Numbered from the stretch's first letter, positions 33,654 through 44,128 are shown. The stretch: DNA of 64,000 bases from Plasmopara viticola (GCA_001695595.3 MBPM02000007.1:1784380-1848379); one strand, 5' to 3'. Notes: generated by a model not told the origin, from the letters alone. Translations and numbers: made by a program.

Positions 33654-33957
33654 TCATTTACGCCAATATCACTCAAGCTTTAGAAACGCGACTTTTATAT
33701 AGCGACATTGTATTTCAGTTTATGCACTACAATATGCCGTAGCTAGTTGCCAGCTCAGCAATTGAAAGCCCCGCATCACTTCTTCACAACTATATGCTTG
33801 AAAAGGCTTCCTTTTGATCGTGGCGAAAATTAGTTAATATATGGGACCTGCTTCAAAGAGTTCAGATTATATTACCACAAAGTGCGATCCGAGTATAAAT
33901 TACAAACAACATATAGCAGCAACGACCATTGCTTTCTTTTTTTGCGAAAATAATCCG

Positions 33958-34043
33958 TGGTATCTGTGGGGTTTGAACCCACGCAGACTGGCATGTCTAG
34001 CGGATCTTAAGTCCGCCCCCTTAGACCACTCGGGCAAGATACC
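33958..34043 (-). tRNA. tRNA-Leu-TAA: tRNA-Leu (anticodon UAA)
   Basis: This is an intact 86-nt copy. Confidence 0.9.
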
Positions 34044-34194
34044 TCGCTTAAGTCTGTATCACTCAATTTTCAAAATCGCACCTATTATATAGCAACATTG
34101 TATTTCAGTTTATGCACTACAATATGCCGTAACTTGTTGTCAGCTCAGCAATTAAAAGCTCGCACCACTATATCACAACAATATGCTTGAGAAG

Positions 34195-34238
34195 CCTATG
34201 CCGTGCTGAGCTCTTTTAGCTTGATTCTATGTGGACCT
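34195..34238. repeat. Rearranged patch in spacer
   Basis: The usual gaccgtgctgataactt stretch is replaced by ccgtgctgagctcttttag and nearby changes not seen in other units. Confidence 0.6.
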
Positions 34239-34380
34239 GCTTCGGCGAGCTTAATATATATTACATCAAAGTGCGACGAGCACAAATTACCAAAAGCATA
34301 TAGCAGCAACGACAATAGCTTTTTTGTTTTGCGATAAATAATCGTGTGCTGCGAACACTTGAACGATGACAAGTACGATG

Positions 34381-34464
34381 TGGTAGCGGGGTTTGAACTC
34401 ACGCAGACTGGGAATGTCTAGCGGATCTTAAGTCCGCCCCCTTAGACCACTCGGGCAAGATACC
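34381..34464 (-). pseudogene. tRNA-Leu-like, B class, 3' deletion
   Basis: This 84-nt copy has lost three bases at the joint of T and acceptor stems; the next locus is again B. Confidence 0.68.
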
Positions 34465-34801
34465 TTATTTCGCCAATATCACTCAAGCTTTAAAACGCGA
34501 CTTTCATATAGCGACATTGTATTTCAGTTTATGCACTACAATATGCCGTAGCTAGTTGCCAGCTCAGCAATTGAAAGCCCCGCATCACTTGTTCACAACT
34601 ATATGCTTGAGAAGGCTTCCTTTTGATCGTGCTGACAACTTAGATATTCTATGGGACCTGCTTCGGCGAACCTAATATATATTACATCAAAGTGCGACGA
34701 GCACAAATTACCAAAAGCATATAGCAGCAACGACAATAGCTTTTTTGTTTTGCGACAAAAATTCGTGTGCTGCGAACACTTGAACGATGACAAGTACGAT
34801 G

Positions 34802-34888
34802 CGGTAATTGCGGGGTTTGAACTCACGCAGACTGGGCATGTCTAGCGGATCTTAAGTCCGCCCCCTTAGACCACTCGGGCAAGATACC
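34802..34888 (-). pseudogene. tRNA-Leu-like, B class, G73
   Basis: This 87-nt copy follows the same A/B spacer joint as 17306. Confidence 0.7.
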
Positions 34889-35192
34889 TCGCTTAAGTCT
34901 GTATCACTCAATTTTCAAAATCGCACCTATTATATAGCGACATTGTATTTCAGTTTATGCACTACAATATGCCGTAACTGTTGTCAGCTCAGCAATTGAA
35001 AGCCCCGCATCACTTGTTCACAACTATATGCTTGAGAAGGCTTCCTTTTGATCGTGGCGAAAATTAGTTAATATATGGGACTTGCTTCAAAAAGTTCAAA
35101 TTATATTACCACAAAGTGCGATCCGAGTATAAATTACAAACAACATATAGCAGCAACGACCATTGCTTTCTTCGTTTTGCGAAAATAATTCG

Positions 35193-35278
35193 TAGTATCT
35201 GTGGGGTTTGAACCCACGCAGACTGGCATGTCTAGCGGATCTTAAGTCCGCCCCCTTAGACCACTCGGGCAAGATACC
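35193..35278 (-). tRNA. tRNA-Leu-TAA: tRNA-Leu (anticodon UAA), G1-U72
   Basis: This 86-nt copy ends AGATACTA, so the first acceptor pair is G-U; the rest is intact. Confidence 0.75.
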
Positions 35279-35614
35279 TCGCTTTACGCCAATATCACTC
35301 AAGCTTTAAAACGCGACTTTATATAGCGACATTGTATTTAGTTTATGCACTACAATATGCCGTAGCTGGTTGTCAGCTCAGCAATTGAAAGCCCGCACCA
35401 CCATATCACAACACTATGCTTAAGAAGCCTTTCTTTTGACCGTGCTGACAACTTAGATATTCTATGGGACCTGCTTCGGCGAACTTAATATAATTTACAT
35501 CAAAGTGCGACGAGCACAAATTACCAAAAGCATATAGCAGCAACGACAATAGCTTTTTTGTTTTGCGATAAATAATCGTGTGCTGCGAACACTTGAACGA
35601 TGACAAGTACGATG

Positions 35615-35701
35615 CGGTAATTGCGGGGTTTGAACTCACGCAGACTGGGCATGTCTAGCGGATCTTAAGTCCGCCCCCTTAGACCACTCGGGCAAGATAC
35701 C
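35615..35701 (-). pseudogene. tRNA-Leu-like, B class, G73
   Basis: This 87-nt copy is the last with G73. Confidence 0.7.
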
Positions 35702-36002
35702 TCATTTAAGCCAATATCACTCAAGCTTTAGAAACGCGACTTCTATATAGCGACATTGTATTTTAGTTTATGCACTACAATATGCCGTAGCTAGTTGCCA
35801 GCTCAGCAATTGAAAGCCCCGCGTCACTTGTTCACAACTATATGCTTGAGAAGGCTTCCTTTTGATCGTGGCGAAAATTAGTTATATATGGGACCTGCTT
35901 CAAAAGTCAAATTATATTACCACAAAGTGCGATCCGAGTATAAATTACAAACAACATATAGCAGCAACGACCATTGCTTTCTTTGTTTTGCGAAAATTCC
36001 CG

Positions 36003-36088
36003 TGGAAACTGTGGGGTTTGAACCCACGCAGACTGGCATGTCTAGCGGATCTAAAGTCCGCCCCCTTAGACCACTCGGGCAAGATACA
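36003..36088 (-). pseudogene. tRNA-Leu-like, A class, anticodon UUA, acceptor broken
   Basis: The anticodon loop CTTTAGA gives UUA, the T arm is intact, but the acceptor strands TGTATCT and AGTTTCC pair badly. Confidence 0.72.
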
Positions 36089-36428
36089 TTATTTAAGCCA
36101 ATATCACTCAATTTTCAAAATCATACCTATTATATAGCGACATTGTATTTAGTTTATGCACTACAATATGCCGTAACTGGTTGTCAGCTCAGCAATTGAA
36201 AGCCCGCACCACTAATATCACAACAATATGCTTTAAGAAGCCTTTCTTTTGACCGTGCTGGCAACTTAGTTATTCTATGGGACCTGTTTCGGCGAACTCA
36301 ATATATATTACATCAAAGTGCGATACGAGCACAAATTACCAAAAGCATATAGCAGCAACGACAATAGCTTTTTGTTTTGCGACAAAAAATCGTGTGCTGC
36401 GAATACTTGAACGATGACAAGTACGATG

Positions 36429-36515
36429 TGGTAGTTGCGGGGTTTGAACTCACGCAGACTGGGAATGTCTAGCGGATCTTAAGTCCGCCCCCTTAGACCA
36501 CTCGGGCAAGATACC
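36429..36515 (-). pseudogene. tRNA-Leu-like, B class
   Basis: This 87-nt copy with 3' acceptor strand AACTACC lies at the left edge of the homogeneous zone. Confidence 0.7.
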
Positions 36516-36801
36516 TTTTACGCAAGATCACTCAAGCTTTAAAAACGCGACTTTATATAGCGACATTGTATTTCAGTTTATGCACTACAATATGCCGTAG
36601 CTAGTTGCCAGCTCAGCAATTGAAAGCCCGCATCACTTGTTCACAACTATATGCTTGAGAAGGCTTCCTTTTGATCGTGGCGAAAATTAGTTATATATGG
36701 GACCTGCTTCGGAAAGTCAATTATATTACCACAAAGTGCGATCCGAGTATAAATTACAAACAACATATAGCAGCAACGACCATTGCTTTCTTTGTTTTGC
36801 G

Positions 36802-36805
36802 AAAA
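36802..36805 (-). terminator. Pol III T4 terminator of A tRNA (model copy)
   Basis: On the - strand the tRNA is followed by CGGTTTATTTTCGC, which puts a T4 run 8-11 nt after the discriminator base. Most A units to the left have the variant CGGATTATTTTCGC, with T4 at the same distance. A minimal T4 run is the known RNA polymerase III stop signal. Confidence 0.75.
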
Positions 36806-36812
36806 TAAACCG

Positions 36813-36898
36813 TGGTATCTGTGGGGTTTGAACCCACGCAGACTGGCATGTCTAGCGGATCTTAAGTCCGCCCCCTTGGACCACTCGGGCAAGATACC
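36813..36898 (-). tRNA. tRNA-Leu-TAA: tRNA-Leu (anticodon UAA), model A copy
   Basis: A leucine tRNA reading codon UUA in cytoplasmic translation. From the 5' end: acceptor strand GGTATCT, TG, D arm with 3-bp stem (CCC/GGG) and loop containing GG, one G, anticodon stem GCGGA/TCCGC with loop CTTAAGA (anticodon UAA at 36862-36864), a 17-nt variable region with an AGAC/GTCT stem as expected of a type II tRNA, T arm GTGGG-TTCAAAC-CCCAC, acceptor strand AGATACC and discriminator A73, the Leu identity base. Length is 86 nt, with no intron and no encoded CCA. The internal A box (TGCCCGAGTGG) and B box (GGTTCAAACCC) fit Pol III promoters, and TTTT follows 8-11 nt downstream. This copy has the minor D-loop variant TCCAAG. 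It opens the regular dimer array. Confidence 0.92.
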
Positions 36899-36940
36899 TC
36901 GCTTACGTCTATATCACTCAAGCTTTCAAAATCGCACCTA

Positions 36941-36947
36941 TTATATA
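36941..36947 (-). promoter_or_regulatory. TATA-like element upstream of A tRNA (model copy)
   Basis: On the - strand this reads TATATAA, 43-49 nt upstream of the first base of the tRNA at 36898. A TATATA motif at this place is kept in most A and B units. Upstream TATA-like motifs help place TFIIIB in some eukaryotes; this one is somewhat further upstream than the usual position near -30, so a function is only an inference. Confidence 0.35.
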
Positions 36948-36949
36948 GC

Positions 36950-36989
36950 GACATTGTATTTCATTTATGCACTACAATATGCCGTAACT
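36950..36989 (-). promoter_or_regulatory. Conserved 5'-flank block of unknown role (model copy)
   Basis: A stretch with the + strand motifs gacattgtattt, tatgcactacaatatgccgta lies about 50-90 nt upstream of the tRNA. It is nearly the same in A units, B units and the inverted left block, even where other spacer parts differ. It may be an external promoter element, or may simply reflect shared ancestry. Confidence 0.3.
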
Positions 36990-37236
36990 GGTTGTCAGCT
37001 CAGCAATTGAAAGCCCGCACCACTAATTCACAACAATATGCTTTAAGAAGCCTTTCTTTTGACCGTGCTGGCAACTTAGTTATTCTATGGGACCTGTTCG
37101 GCGAACTCAATATATATTACATCAAAGTGCGATACGAGCACAAATTACCAAAAGCATATAGCAGCAACGACAATAGCTTTTTGTTTTGCGACAAAAATCG
37201 TGTGCTGCGAATACTTGAACGATGATAAGTACGATG

Positions 37237-37321
37237 TGGTAATTGCGGGTTTGAACTCACGCAGACTGGCATGTCTAGCGGATCTTAAGTCCGCCCCCTT
37301 AGACCACTCGGGCAAGATACC
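37237..37321 (-). pseudogene. tRNA-Leu-like, B class
   Basis: This 85-nt copy has one G fewer next to the T stem; the variable arm is still of the GTCT form. Confidence 0.7.
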
Positions 37322-37624
37322 TTATTTACGTCAAGATCACTCAAGCTTTAAAAACGCGACTTTTATATAGCGACATTGTATTTCAGTTTATGCACTACAA
37401 TATGCCGTAGCTAGTTGCCAGCTCAGCAATTGAAAGCCCCGCATCACTTGTTCACAACTATATGCTTGAGAAGGCTTCCTTTTGATCGTGGCGAAAATTA
37501 GTTATATATGGGACCTGCTTCGGAAAGTCAAATTATTTTACCACAAAGTGCGATCCGAGTATAAATTACAAACAACATATAGCAGCAACGACCATTGCTT
37601 TCTTTGTTTTGCGAAAATAAACCG
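37322..37624. repeat. Spacer upstream of a B locus (model copy)
   Basis: This 303-bp stretch separates the B locus at 37237-37321 from the A locus at 37625. It is recognisably homologous to the other spacer class, so the dimer arose from duplication of one monomer. It ends with the T4 run that follows the A tRNA. No gene or mobile-element signature is visible. Confidence 0.8.
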
Positions 37625-37710
37625 TGGTATCTGTGGGGTTTGAACCCACGCAGACTGGCATGTCTAGCGGATCTTAAGTCCGCCCCCTTAGACCACTCGG
37701 GCAAGATACC
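37625..37710 (-). tRNA. tRNA-Leu-TAA: tRNA-Leu (anticodon UAA)
   Basis: This intact 86-nt copy has the common D loop TCTAAG. Confidence 0.92.
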
Positions 37711-38003
37711 TCGCTTACGTCTATATCACTCAAGCTTCAAAATCGCACCTATTATATAGCGACATTGTATTATATTTATGCACTACAATATGCCGTAACT
37801 GGTTGTCAGCTCAGCAATTGAAAGCCCGCACCACTAATTCACAACAATATGCTTTAAGAAGCCTTTCTTTTGACCGTGCTGGCAACTTAGTTATTCTATG
37901 GGACCTGTTCGGCGAACTCAATATATATTACATCAAAGTGCGATACGAGCACAAATTACCAAAAGCATATAGCAGCAACGACAATAGCTTTTTGTTTTGC
38001 GAC

Positions 38004-38009
38004 AAAAAA
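38004..38009 (-). terminator. T6 run about 40 nt downstream of B locus (model copy)
   Basis: B loci lack a T-run next to the tRNA; the first is a T5 or T6 run about 40 nt downstream, here for the locus at 38049-38134. A transcript would carry a trailer of about 40 nt. Some B units on the left have tgcgataaataatcg here and no T4 run at all. Confidence 0.55.
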
Positions 38010-38048
38010 TCGTGTGCTGCGAATACTTGAACGATGATAAGTACGATG

Positions 38049-38134
38049 TGGTAATTGCGGGGTTTGAACTCACGCACACTGGCATGTCTAGCGGATCTTA
38101 AGTCCGCCCCCTTAGACCACTCGGGCAAGATACC
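38049..38134 (-). pseudogene. tRNA-Leu-like, model late B copy
   Basis: The 5' half is identical to the A tRNA, including anticodon UAA. The 3' half is not: the variable arm has AGAC facing GTGT (one mismatch), the T stem is GTGAG/CCCGC (an A-C mismatch), and the acceptor strand AATTACC leaves two mismatches (positions 5 and 6) against GGTATCT. A73 is kept and the B box is near consensus (AGTTCAAACCC), so transcription is possible. The T6 stop lies about 40 nt downstream. The acceptor damage argues against normal processing and charging. It could instead be a non-coding transcript or a mere Pol III factor binding site (inference). Confidence 0.75.
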
Positions 38135-38436
38135 TTATTTACGTCAAGATCACTCAAGCTTTAAAACGCGACTTTATATAGCGACATTGTATTTCAGTTT
38201 ATGCACTACAATATGCCGTAGCTAGTTGCCAGCTCAGCAATTGAAAGCCCCGCATCACTTGTTCACAACTATATGCTTGAGAAGGCTTCCTTTTGATCGT
38301 GGCGAAAACTAGTTAATATATGGGACCTGCTTCGGAAAGTCAAATTATTTTACCACAAAGTGCGATCCGAGTATAAATTACAAACAACATATAGCAGCAA
38401 CGACCATTGCTTTCTTTGTTTTGCGAAAATAAACCG

Positions 38437-38522
38437 TGGTATCTGTGGGGTTTGAACCCACGCAGACTGGCATGTCTAGCGGATCTTAAGTCCGCCCCCT
38501 TAGACCACTCGGGCAAGATACC
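38437..38522 (-). tRNA. tRNA-Leu-TAA: tRNA-Leu (anticodon UAA)
   Basis: This is an intact 86-nt copy. Confidence 0.92.
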
Positions 38523-38861
38523 TCGCTTACGTCTATATCACTCAAGCTTCAAAATCGCTCCTATTATATAGCGACATTGTATTATATTTATGCACTACAA
38601 TATGCCGTAACTGGTTGTCAGCTCAGCAATTGAAAGCCCGCACCACTAATTCACAACAATATGCTTTAAGAAGCCTTTCTTTTGACCGTGCTGGCAACTT
38701 AGTTATTCTATGGGACCTGTTTCGGCGAACTCAATATATATTACATCAAAGTGCGATACGAGCACAAATTACCAAAAGCATATAGCAGCAACGACAATAG
38801 CTTTTTGTTTTGCGACAAAAAATCGTGTGCTGCGAATACTTGAACGATGATAAGTACGATG

Positions 38862-38946
38862 TGGTAATTGCGGGTTTGAACTCACGCACACTGGCATGTC
38901 TAGCGGATCTTAAGTCCGCCCCCTTAGACCACTCGGGCAAGATACC
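38862..38946 (-). pseudogene. tRNA-Leu-like, late B class
   Basis: This 85-nt copy has one base fewer in the 3' T strand. Confidence 0.72.
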
Positions 38947-39249
38947 TTATTTACGTCAAGATCACTCAAGCTTTAAAACGCGACTTTATATAGCGACATT
39001 GTATTTCAGTTTATGCACTACAATATGCCGTAGCTAGTTGCCAGCTCAGCAATTGAAAGCCCCGCATCACTTGTTCACAACTATATGCTTGAGAAGGCTT
39101 CCTTTTGATCGTGGCGAAAATTAGTTGATATATGGGACCTGCTTCGGAAAGTCCAAATTATTTTACCACAAAGTGCGATCCGAGTATAAATTACAAACAA
39201 CATATAGCAGCAACGACCATTGCTTTCTTTGTTTTGCGAAAATAAACCG

Positions 39250-39335
39250 TGGTATCTGTGGGGTTTGAACCCACGCAGACTGGCATGTCTAGCGGATCTT
39301 AAGTCCGCCCCCTTAGACCACTCGGGCAAGATACC
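39250..39335 (-). tRNA. tRNA-Leu-TAA: tRNA-Leu (anticodon UAA)
   Basis: This intact copy has a 5' flank with the tatctctc marker variant. Confidence 0.92.
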
Positions 39336-39675
39336 TCGCTTACGTCTATATCTCTCAAGCTTCAAAAAACGCACCTATTATATAGCGACATTGTATTATA
39401 TTTTATGCACTACAATATGCCGTAACTGGTTGTCAGCTCAGCAATTGAAAGCCCGCACCACTAATTCACAACAATATGCTTTAAGAAGCCTTTCTTTTGA
39501 CCGTGCTGGCAACTTAGTTATTCTATGGGACCTGTTTCGGCGAACTCAATATATATTACATCAAAGTGCGATACGAGCACAAATTACCAAAAGCATATAG
39601 CAGCAACGACAATAGCTTTTTGTTTTGCGACAAAAATCGTGTGCTGCGAATACTTGAACGATGATAAGTACGATG

Positions 39676-39760
39676 TGGTAATTGCGGGTTTGAACTCACG
39701 CACACTGGCATGTCTAGCGGATCTTAAGTCCGCCCCCTTAGACCACTCGGGCAAGATACC
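39676..39760 (-). pseudogene. tRNA-Leu-like, late B class
   Basis: This 85-nt copy is like 38862. Confidence 0.72.
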
Positions 39761-40062
39761 TTATTTACGTCAAGATCACTCAAGCTTTAAAACGCGACTT
39801 TATATAGCGACATTGTATTTCAGTTTATGCACTACAATATGCCGTAGCTAGTTGCCAGCTCAGCAATTGAAAGCCCCGCATCACTTGTTCACAACTATAT
39901 GCTTGAGAAGGCTTCCTTTTGATCGTGGCGAAAATTAGTTGATATATGGGACCTGCTTCGGAAAGTCAAATTATTTTACCACAAAGTGCGATCCGAGTAT
40001 AAATTACAAACAACATATAGCAGCAACGACCATTGCTTTCTTTGTTTTGCGAAAATAAACCG

Positions 40063-40148
40063 TGGTATCTGTGGGGTTTGAACCCACGCAGACTGGCATG
40101 TCTAGCGGATCTTAAGTCCGCCCCCTTAGACCACTCGGGCAAGATACC
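40063..40148 (-). tRNA. tRNA-Leu-TAA: tRNA-Leu (anticodon UAA)
   Basis: This intact copy has a B-like 5' flank (ctttaaaacgcgac), a local conversion patch. Confidence 0.92.
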
Positions 40149-40484
40149 TCGCTTACGTCTATATCACTCAAGCTTTAAAACGCGACTTTATATAGCGACA
40201 TTGTATTATATTTATGCACTACAATATGCCGTAACTGGTTGTCAGCTCAGCAATTGAAAGCCCGCACCACTAATTCACAACAATATGCTTTAAGAAGCCT
40301 TTCTTTTGACCGTGCTGGCAACTTAGTTATTCTATGGGACCTGTTTCGGCGAACTCAATATATATTACATCAAAGTGCGATACGAGCACAAATTACCAAA
40401 AGCATATAGCAGCAACGACAATAGCTTTTTGTTTTGCGACAAAAATCGTGTGCTGCGAATACTTGAACGATGATAAGTACGATG

Positions 40485-40570
40485 TGGTAATGGCGGGGTT
40501 TGAACTCACGCACACTGGCATGTCTAGCGGATCTTAAGTCCGCCCCCTTAGACCACTCGGGCAAGATACC
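40485..40570 (-). pseudogene. tRNA-Leu-like, late B class, third acceptor mismatch
   Basis: The 3' acceptor strand is CATTACC; the marker variant recurs at 46183 and 51889. Confidence 0.72.
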
Positions 40571-40873
40571 TTATTTACGTCAAGATCACTCAAGCTTTAA
40601 AAACGCGACTTTATATAGCGACATTGTATTTCAGTTTATGCACTACAATATGCCGTAGCTAGTTGCCAGCTCAGCAATTGAAAGCCCCGCATCACTTGTT
40701 CACAACTATATGCTTGAGAAGGCTTCCTTTTGATCGTGGCGAAAATTAGTTATATATGGGACCTGCTTCGGAAAGTCCAAATTATTTTACCACAAAGTGC
40801 GATCCGAGTATAAATTACAAACAACATATAGCAGCAACGACCATTGCTTTCTTTGTTTTGCGAAAATAAACCG

Positions 40874-40959
40874 TGGTATCTGTGGGGTTTGAACCCACGC
40901 AGACTGGCATGTCTAGCGGATCTTAAGTCCGCCCCCTTAGACCACTCGGGCAAGATACC
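40874..40959 (-). tRNA. tRNA-Leu-TAA: tRNA-Leu (anticodon UAA)
   Basis: This is an intact 86-nt copy. Confidence 0.92.
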
Positions 40960-41299
40960 TCGCTTACGTCTATATCACTCAAGCTTTAAAATCGCACCTA
41001 TTATATAGCGACATTGTATTATATTTTATGCACTACAATATGCCGTAACTGGTTGTCAGCTCAGCAATTGAAAGCCCGCACCACTAATTCACAACAATAT
41101 GCTTTAAGAAGCCTTTCTTTTGACCGTGCTGGCAACTTAGTTATTCTATGGGACCTGTTTCGGCGAACTCAATATATATTACATCAAAGTGCGATACGAG
41201 CACAAATTACCAAAAGCATATAGCAGCAACGACAATAGCTTTTTGTTTTGCGACAAAAAATCGTGTGCTGCGAATACTTGAACGATGATAAGTACGATG

Positions 41300-41385
41300 T
41301 GGTAATTGCGGGGTTTGAACTCACGCACACTGGCATGTCTAGCGGATCTTAAGTCCGCCCCCTTAGACCACTCGGGCAAGATACC
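41300..41385 (-). pseudogene. tRNA-Leu-like, late B class
   Basis: This 86-nt copy is as the model at 38049. Confidence 0.72.
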
Positions 41386-41689
41386 TTATTTACGTCAAGA
41401 TCACTCAAGCTTTAAAAACGCGACTTTATATAGCGACATTGTATTTCAGTTTATGCACTACAATATGCCGTAGCTAGTTGCCAGCTCAGCAATTGAAAGC
41501 CCCGCATCACTTGTTCACAACTATATGCTTGAGAAGGCTTCCTTTTGATCGTGGCGAAAATTAGTTGATATATGGGACCTGCTTCGGAAAGTCCAAATTA
41601 TTTTACCACAAAGTGCGATCCGAGTATAAATTACAAACAACATATAGCAGCAACGACCATTGCTTTCTTTGTTTTGCGAAAATAAACCG

Positions 41690-41775
41690 TGGTATCTGTG
41701 GGGTTTGAACCCACGCAGACTGGCATGTCTAGCGGATCTTAAGTCCGCCCCCTTAGACCACTCGGGCAAGATACC
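41690..41775 (-). tRNA. tRNA-Leu-TAA: tRNA-Leu (anticodon UAA)
   Basis: This is an intact 86-nt copy. Confidence 0.92.
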
Positions 41776-42115
41776 TCGCTTACGTCTATATCACTCAAGC
41801 TTTCAAAATCGCACCTATTATATAGCGACATTGTATTATATTTATGCACTACAATATGCCGTAACTGGTTGTCAGCTCAGCAATTGAAAGCCCGCACCAC
41901 TAATTCACAACAATATGCTTTAAGAAGCCTTTCTTTTGACCGTGCTGGCAACTTAGTTATTCTATGGGACCTGTTTCGGCGAACTCAATATATATTACAT
42001 CAAAGTGCGATACGAGCACAAATTACCAAAAGCATATAGCAGCAACGACAATAGCTTTTTGTTTTGCGACAAAAAATCGTGTGCTGCGAATACTTGAACG
42101 ATGATAAGTACGATG

Positions 42116-42201
42116 TGGTAATTGCGGGGTTTGAACTCACGCACACTGGCATGTCTAGCGGATCTTAAGTCCGCCCCCTTAGACCACTCGGGCAAGATAC
42201 C
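42116..42201 (-). pseudogene. tRNA-Leu-like, late B class
   Basis: This 86-nt copy is as the model. Confidence 0.72.
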
Positions 42202-42505
42202 TTATTTACGTCAAGATCACTCAAGCTTTAAAAACGCGACTTTATATAGCGACATTGTATTTCAGTTTATGCACTACAATATGCCGTAGCTAGTTGCCAG
42301 CTCAGCAATTGAAAGCCCCGCATCACTTGTTCACAACTATATGCTTGAGAAGGCTTCCTTTTGATCGTGGCGAAAATTAGTTGATATATGGGACCTGCTT
42401 CGGAAAGTCCAAATTATTTTACCACAAAGTGCGATCCGAGTATAAATTACAAACAACATATAGCAGCAACGACCATTGCTTTCTTTGTTTTGCGAAAATA
42501 AACCG

Positions 42506-42591
42506 TGGTATCTGTGGGGTTTGAACCCACGCAGACTGGCATGTCTAGCGGATCTTAAGTCCGCCCCCTTAGACCACTCGGGCAAGATACC
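42506..42591 (-). tRNA. tRNA-Leu-TAA: tRNA-Leu (anticodon UAA)
   Basis: This is an intact 86-nt copy. Confidence 0.92.
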
Positions 42592-42929
42592 TCGCTTACG
42601 TCTATATCACTCAAGCTTTAAAATCGCACCTATTATATAGCGACATTGTATTATATTTATGCACTACAATATGCCGTAACTGGTTGTCAGCTCAGCAATT
42701 GAAAGCCCGCACCACTAATTCACAACAATATGCTTTAAGAAGCCTTTCTTTTGACCGTGCTGGCAACTTAGTTATTCTATGGGACCTGTTTCGGCGAACT
42801 CAATATATATTACATCAAAGTGCGATACGAGCACAAATTACCAAAAGCATATAGCAGCAACGACAATAGCTTTTTGTTTTGCGACAAAAATCGTGTGCTG
42901 CGAATACTTGAACGATGATAAGTACGATG

Positions 42930-43015
42930 TGGTAATTGCGGGGTTTGAACTCACGCACACTGGCATGTCTAGCGGATCTTAAGTCCGCCCCCTTAGACCA
43001 CTCGGGCAAGATACC
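42930..43015 (-). pseudogene. tRNA-Leu-like, late B class
   Basis: This 86-nt copy is as the model. Confidence 0.72.
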
Positions 43016-43320
43016 TTATTTACGTCAAGATCACTCAAGCTTTAAAAACGCGACTTTTATATAGCGACATTGTATTTCAGTTTATGCACTACAATATGCC
43101 GTAGCTAGTTGCCAGCTCAGCAATTGAAAGCCCCGCATCACTTGTTCACAACTATATGCTTGAGAAGGCTTCCTTTTGATCGTGGCGAAAATTAGTTGAT
43201 ATATGGGACCTGCTTCGGAAAGTCCAAATTATTTTACCACAAAGTGCGATCCGAGTATAAATTACAAACAACATATAGCAGCAACGACCATTGCTTTCTT
43301 TGTTTTGCGAAAATAAACCG

Positions 43321-43406
43321 TGGTATCTGTGGGGTTTGAACCCACGCAGACTGGCATGTCTAGCGGATCTTAAGTCCGCCCCCTTAGACCACTCGGGCAA
43401 GATACC
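43321..43406 (-). tRNA. tRNA-Leu-TAA: tRNA-Leu (anticodon UAA)
   Basis: This is an intact 86-nt copy. Confidence 0.92.
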
Positions 43407-43741
43407 TCGCTTACGTCTATATCACTCAAGCTTCAAAATCGCACTATTATATAGCGACATTGTATTTATTTTATGCACTACAATATGCCGTAACTGGTTG
43501 TCAGCTCAGCAATTGAAAGCCCGCACCACTAATTCACAACATATGCTTTAAGAAGCCTTTCTTTTGACCGTGCTGGCAACTTAGTTATTCTATGGGACCT
43601 GTTCGGCGAACTCAATATATATTACATCAAAGTGCGATACGAGCACAAATTACCAAAAGCATATAGCAGCAACGACAATAGCTTTTTGTTTTGCGACAAA
43701 AATCGTGTGCTGCGAATACTTGAACGATGATAAGTACGATG

Positions 43742-43825
43742 TGGTAATTGGGGTTTGAACTCACGCACACTGGCATGTCTAGCGGATCTTAAGTCCGCCC
43801 CCTTAGACCACTCGGGCAAGATACC
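43742..43825 (-). pseudogene. tRNA-Leu-like, late B class, 2-nt deletion
   Basis: This 84-nt copy has lost two bases at the joint of T and acceptor stems (attggggttt on the + strand). Confidence 0.72.
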
Positions 43826-44128
43826 TTATTTACGTCAAGATCACTCAAGCTTTAAAAACGCGACTTTATATAGCGACATTGTATTTCAGTTTATGCACTA
43901 CAATATGCCGTAGCTAGTTGCCAGCTCAGCAATTGAAAGCCCCGCATCACTTGTTCACAACTATATGCTTGAGAAGGCTTCCTTTTGATCGTGGCGAAAA
44001 TTAGTTATATATGGGACCTGCTTCGGAAAGTCCAAATTATTTTACCACAAAGTGCGATCCGAGTATAAATTACAAACAACATATAGCAGCAACGACCATT
44101 GCTTTCTTTGTTTTGCGAAAATAAACCG

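Larger units (their letters stand above)
31124..35701 (-). repeat. Second copy of the block at 13.6-18.2 kb
   Basis: Locus by locus this block follows 13604-18209 at an offset of 17.49-17.54 kb (31941 with 14435, 32329 with 14827, 33144 with 15644, 33567 with 16067, 33958 with 16459, 34802 with 17306, 35615 with 18123). It carries the same A/B spacer joint (about 34620-34640 versus 17120-17140). Small differences exist, for example a rearranged patch at 34195-34235. Confidence 0.78.
36899..37236. repeat. Spacer upstream of an A locus (model copy)
   Basis: This 338-bp stretch lies between the 5' end of the A locus at 36813-36898 and the 3' side of the B locus at 37237. It holds the A promoter-proximal flank, then sequence homologous to the other spacer class, and at the far end the T-run serving the B locus. 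I see no coding sequence, second tRNA or transposon hallmark in it. Confidence 0.8.

Noticed and set aside
36899..37236. A second RNA gene hidden in the spacer
   Set aside because: I looked for a second A box/B box pair and for a closed cloverleaf in the spacer of the model unit and found only short hairpins such as ttcgccgaa.
39220..39600. A 126-codon reading frame repeated at 44913 and 49803
   Set aside because: It spans the tRNA-Leu body and the spacer, and its longer length is due only to the tatctctc flank variant that removes a stop. It is a by-product of the 3- and 7-dimer periodicity.
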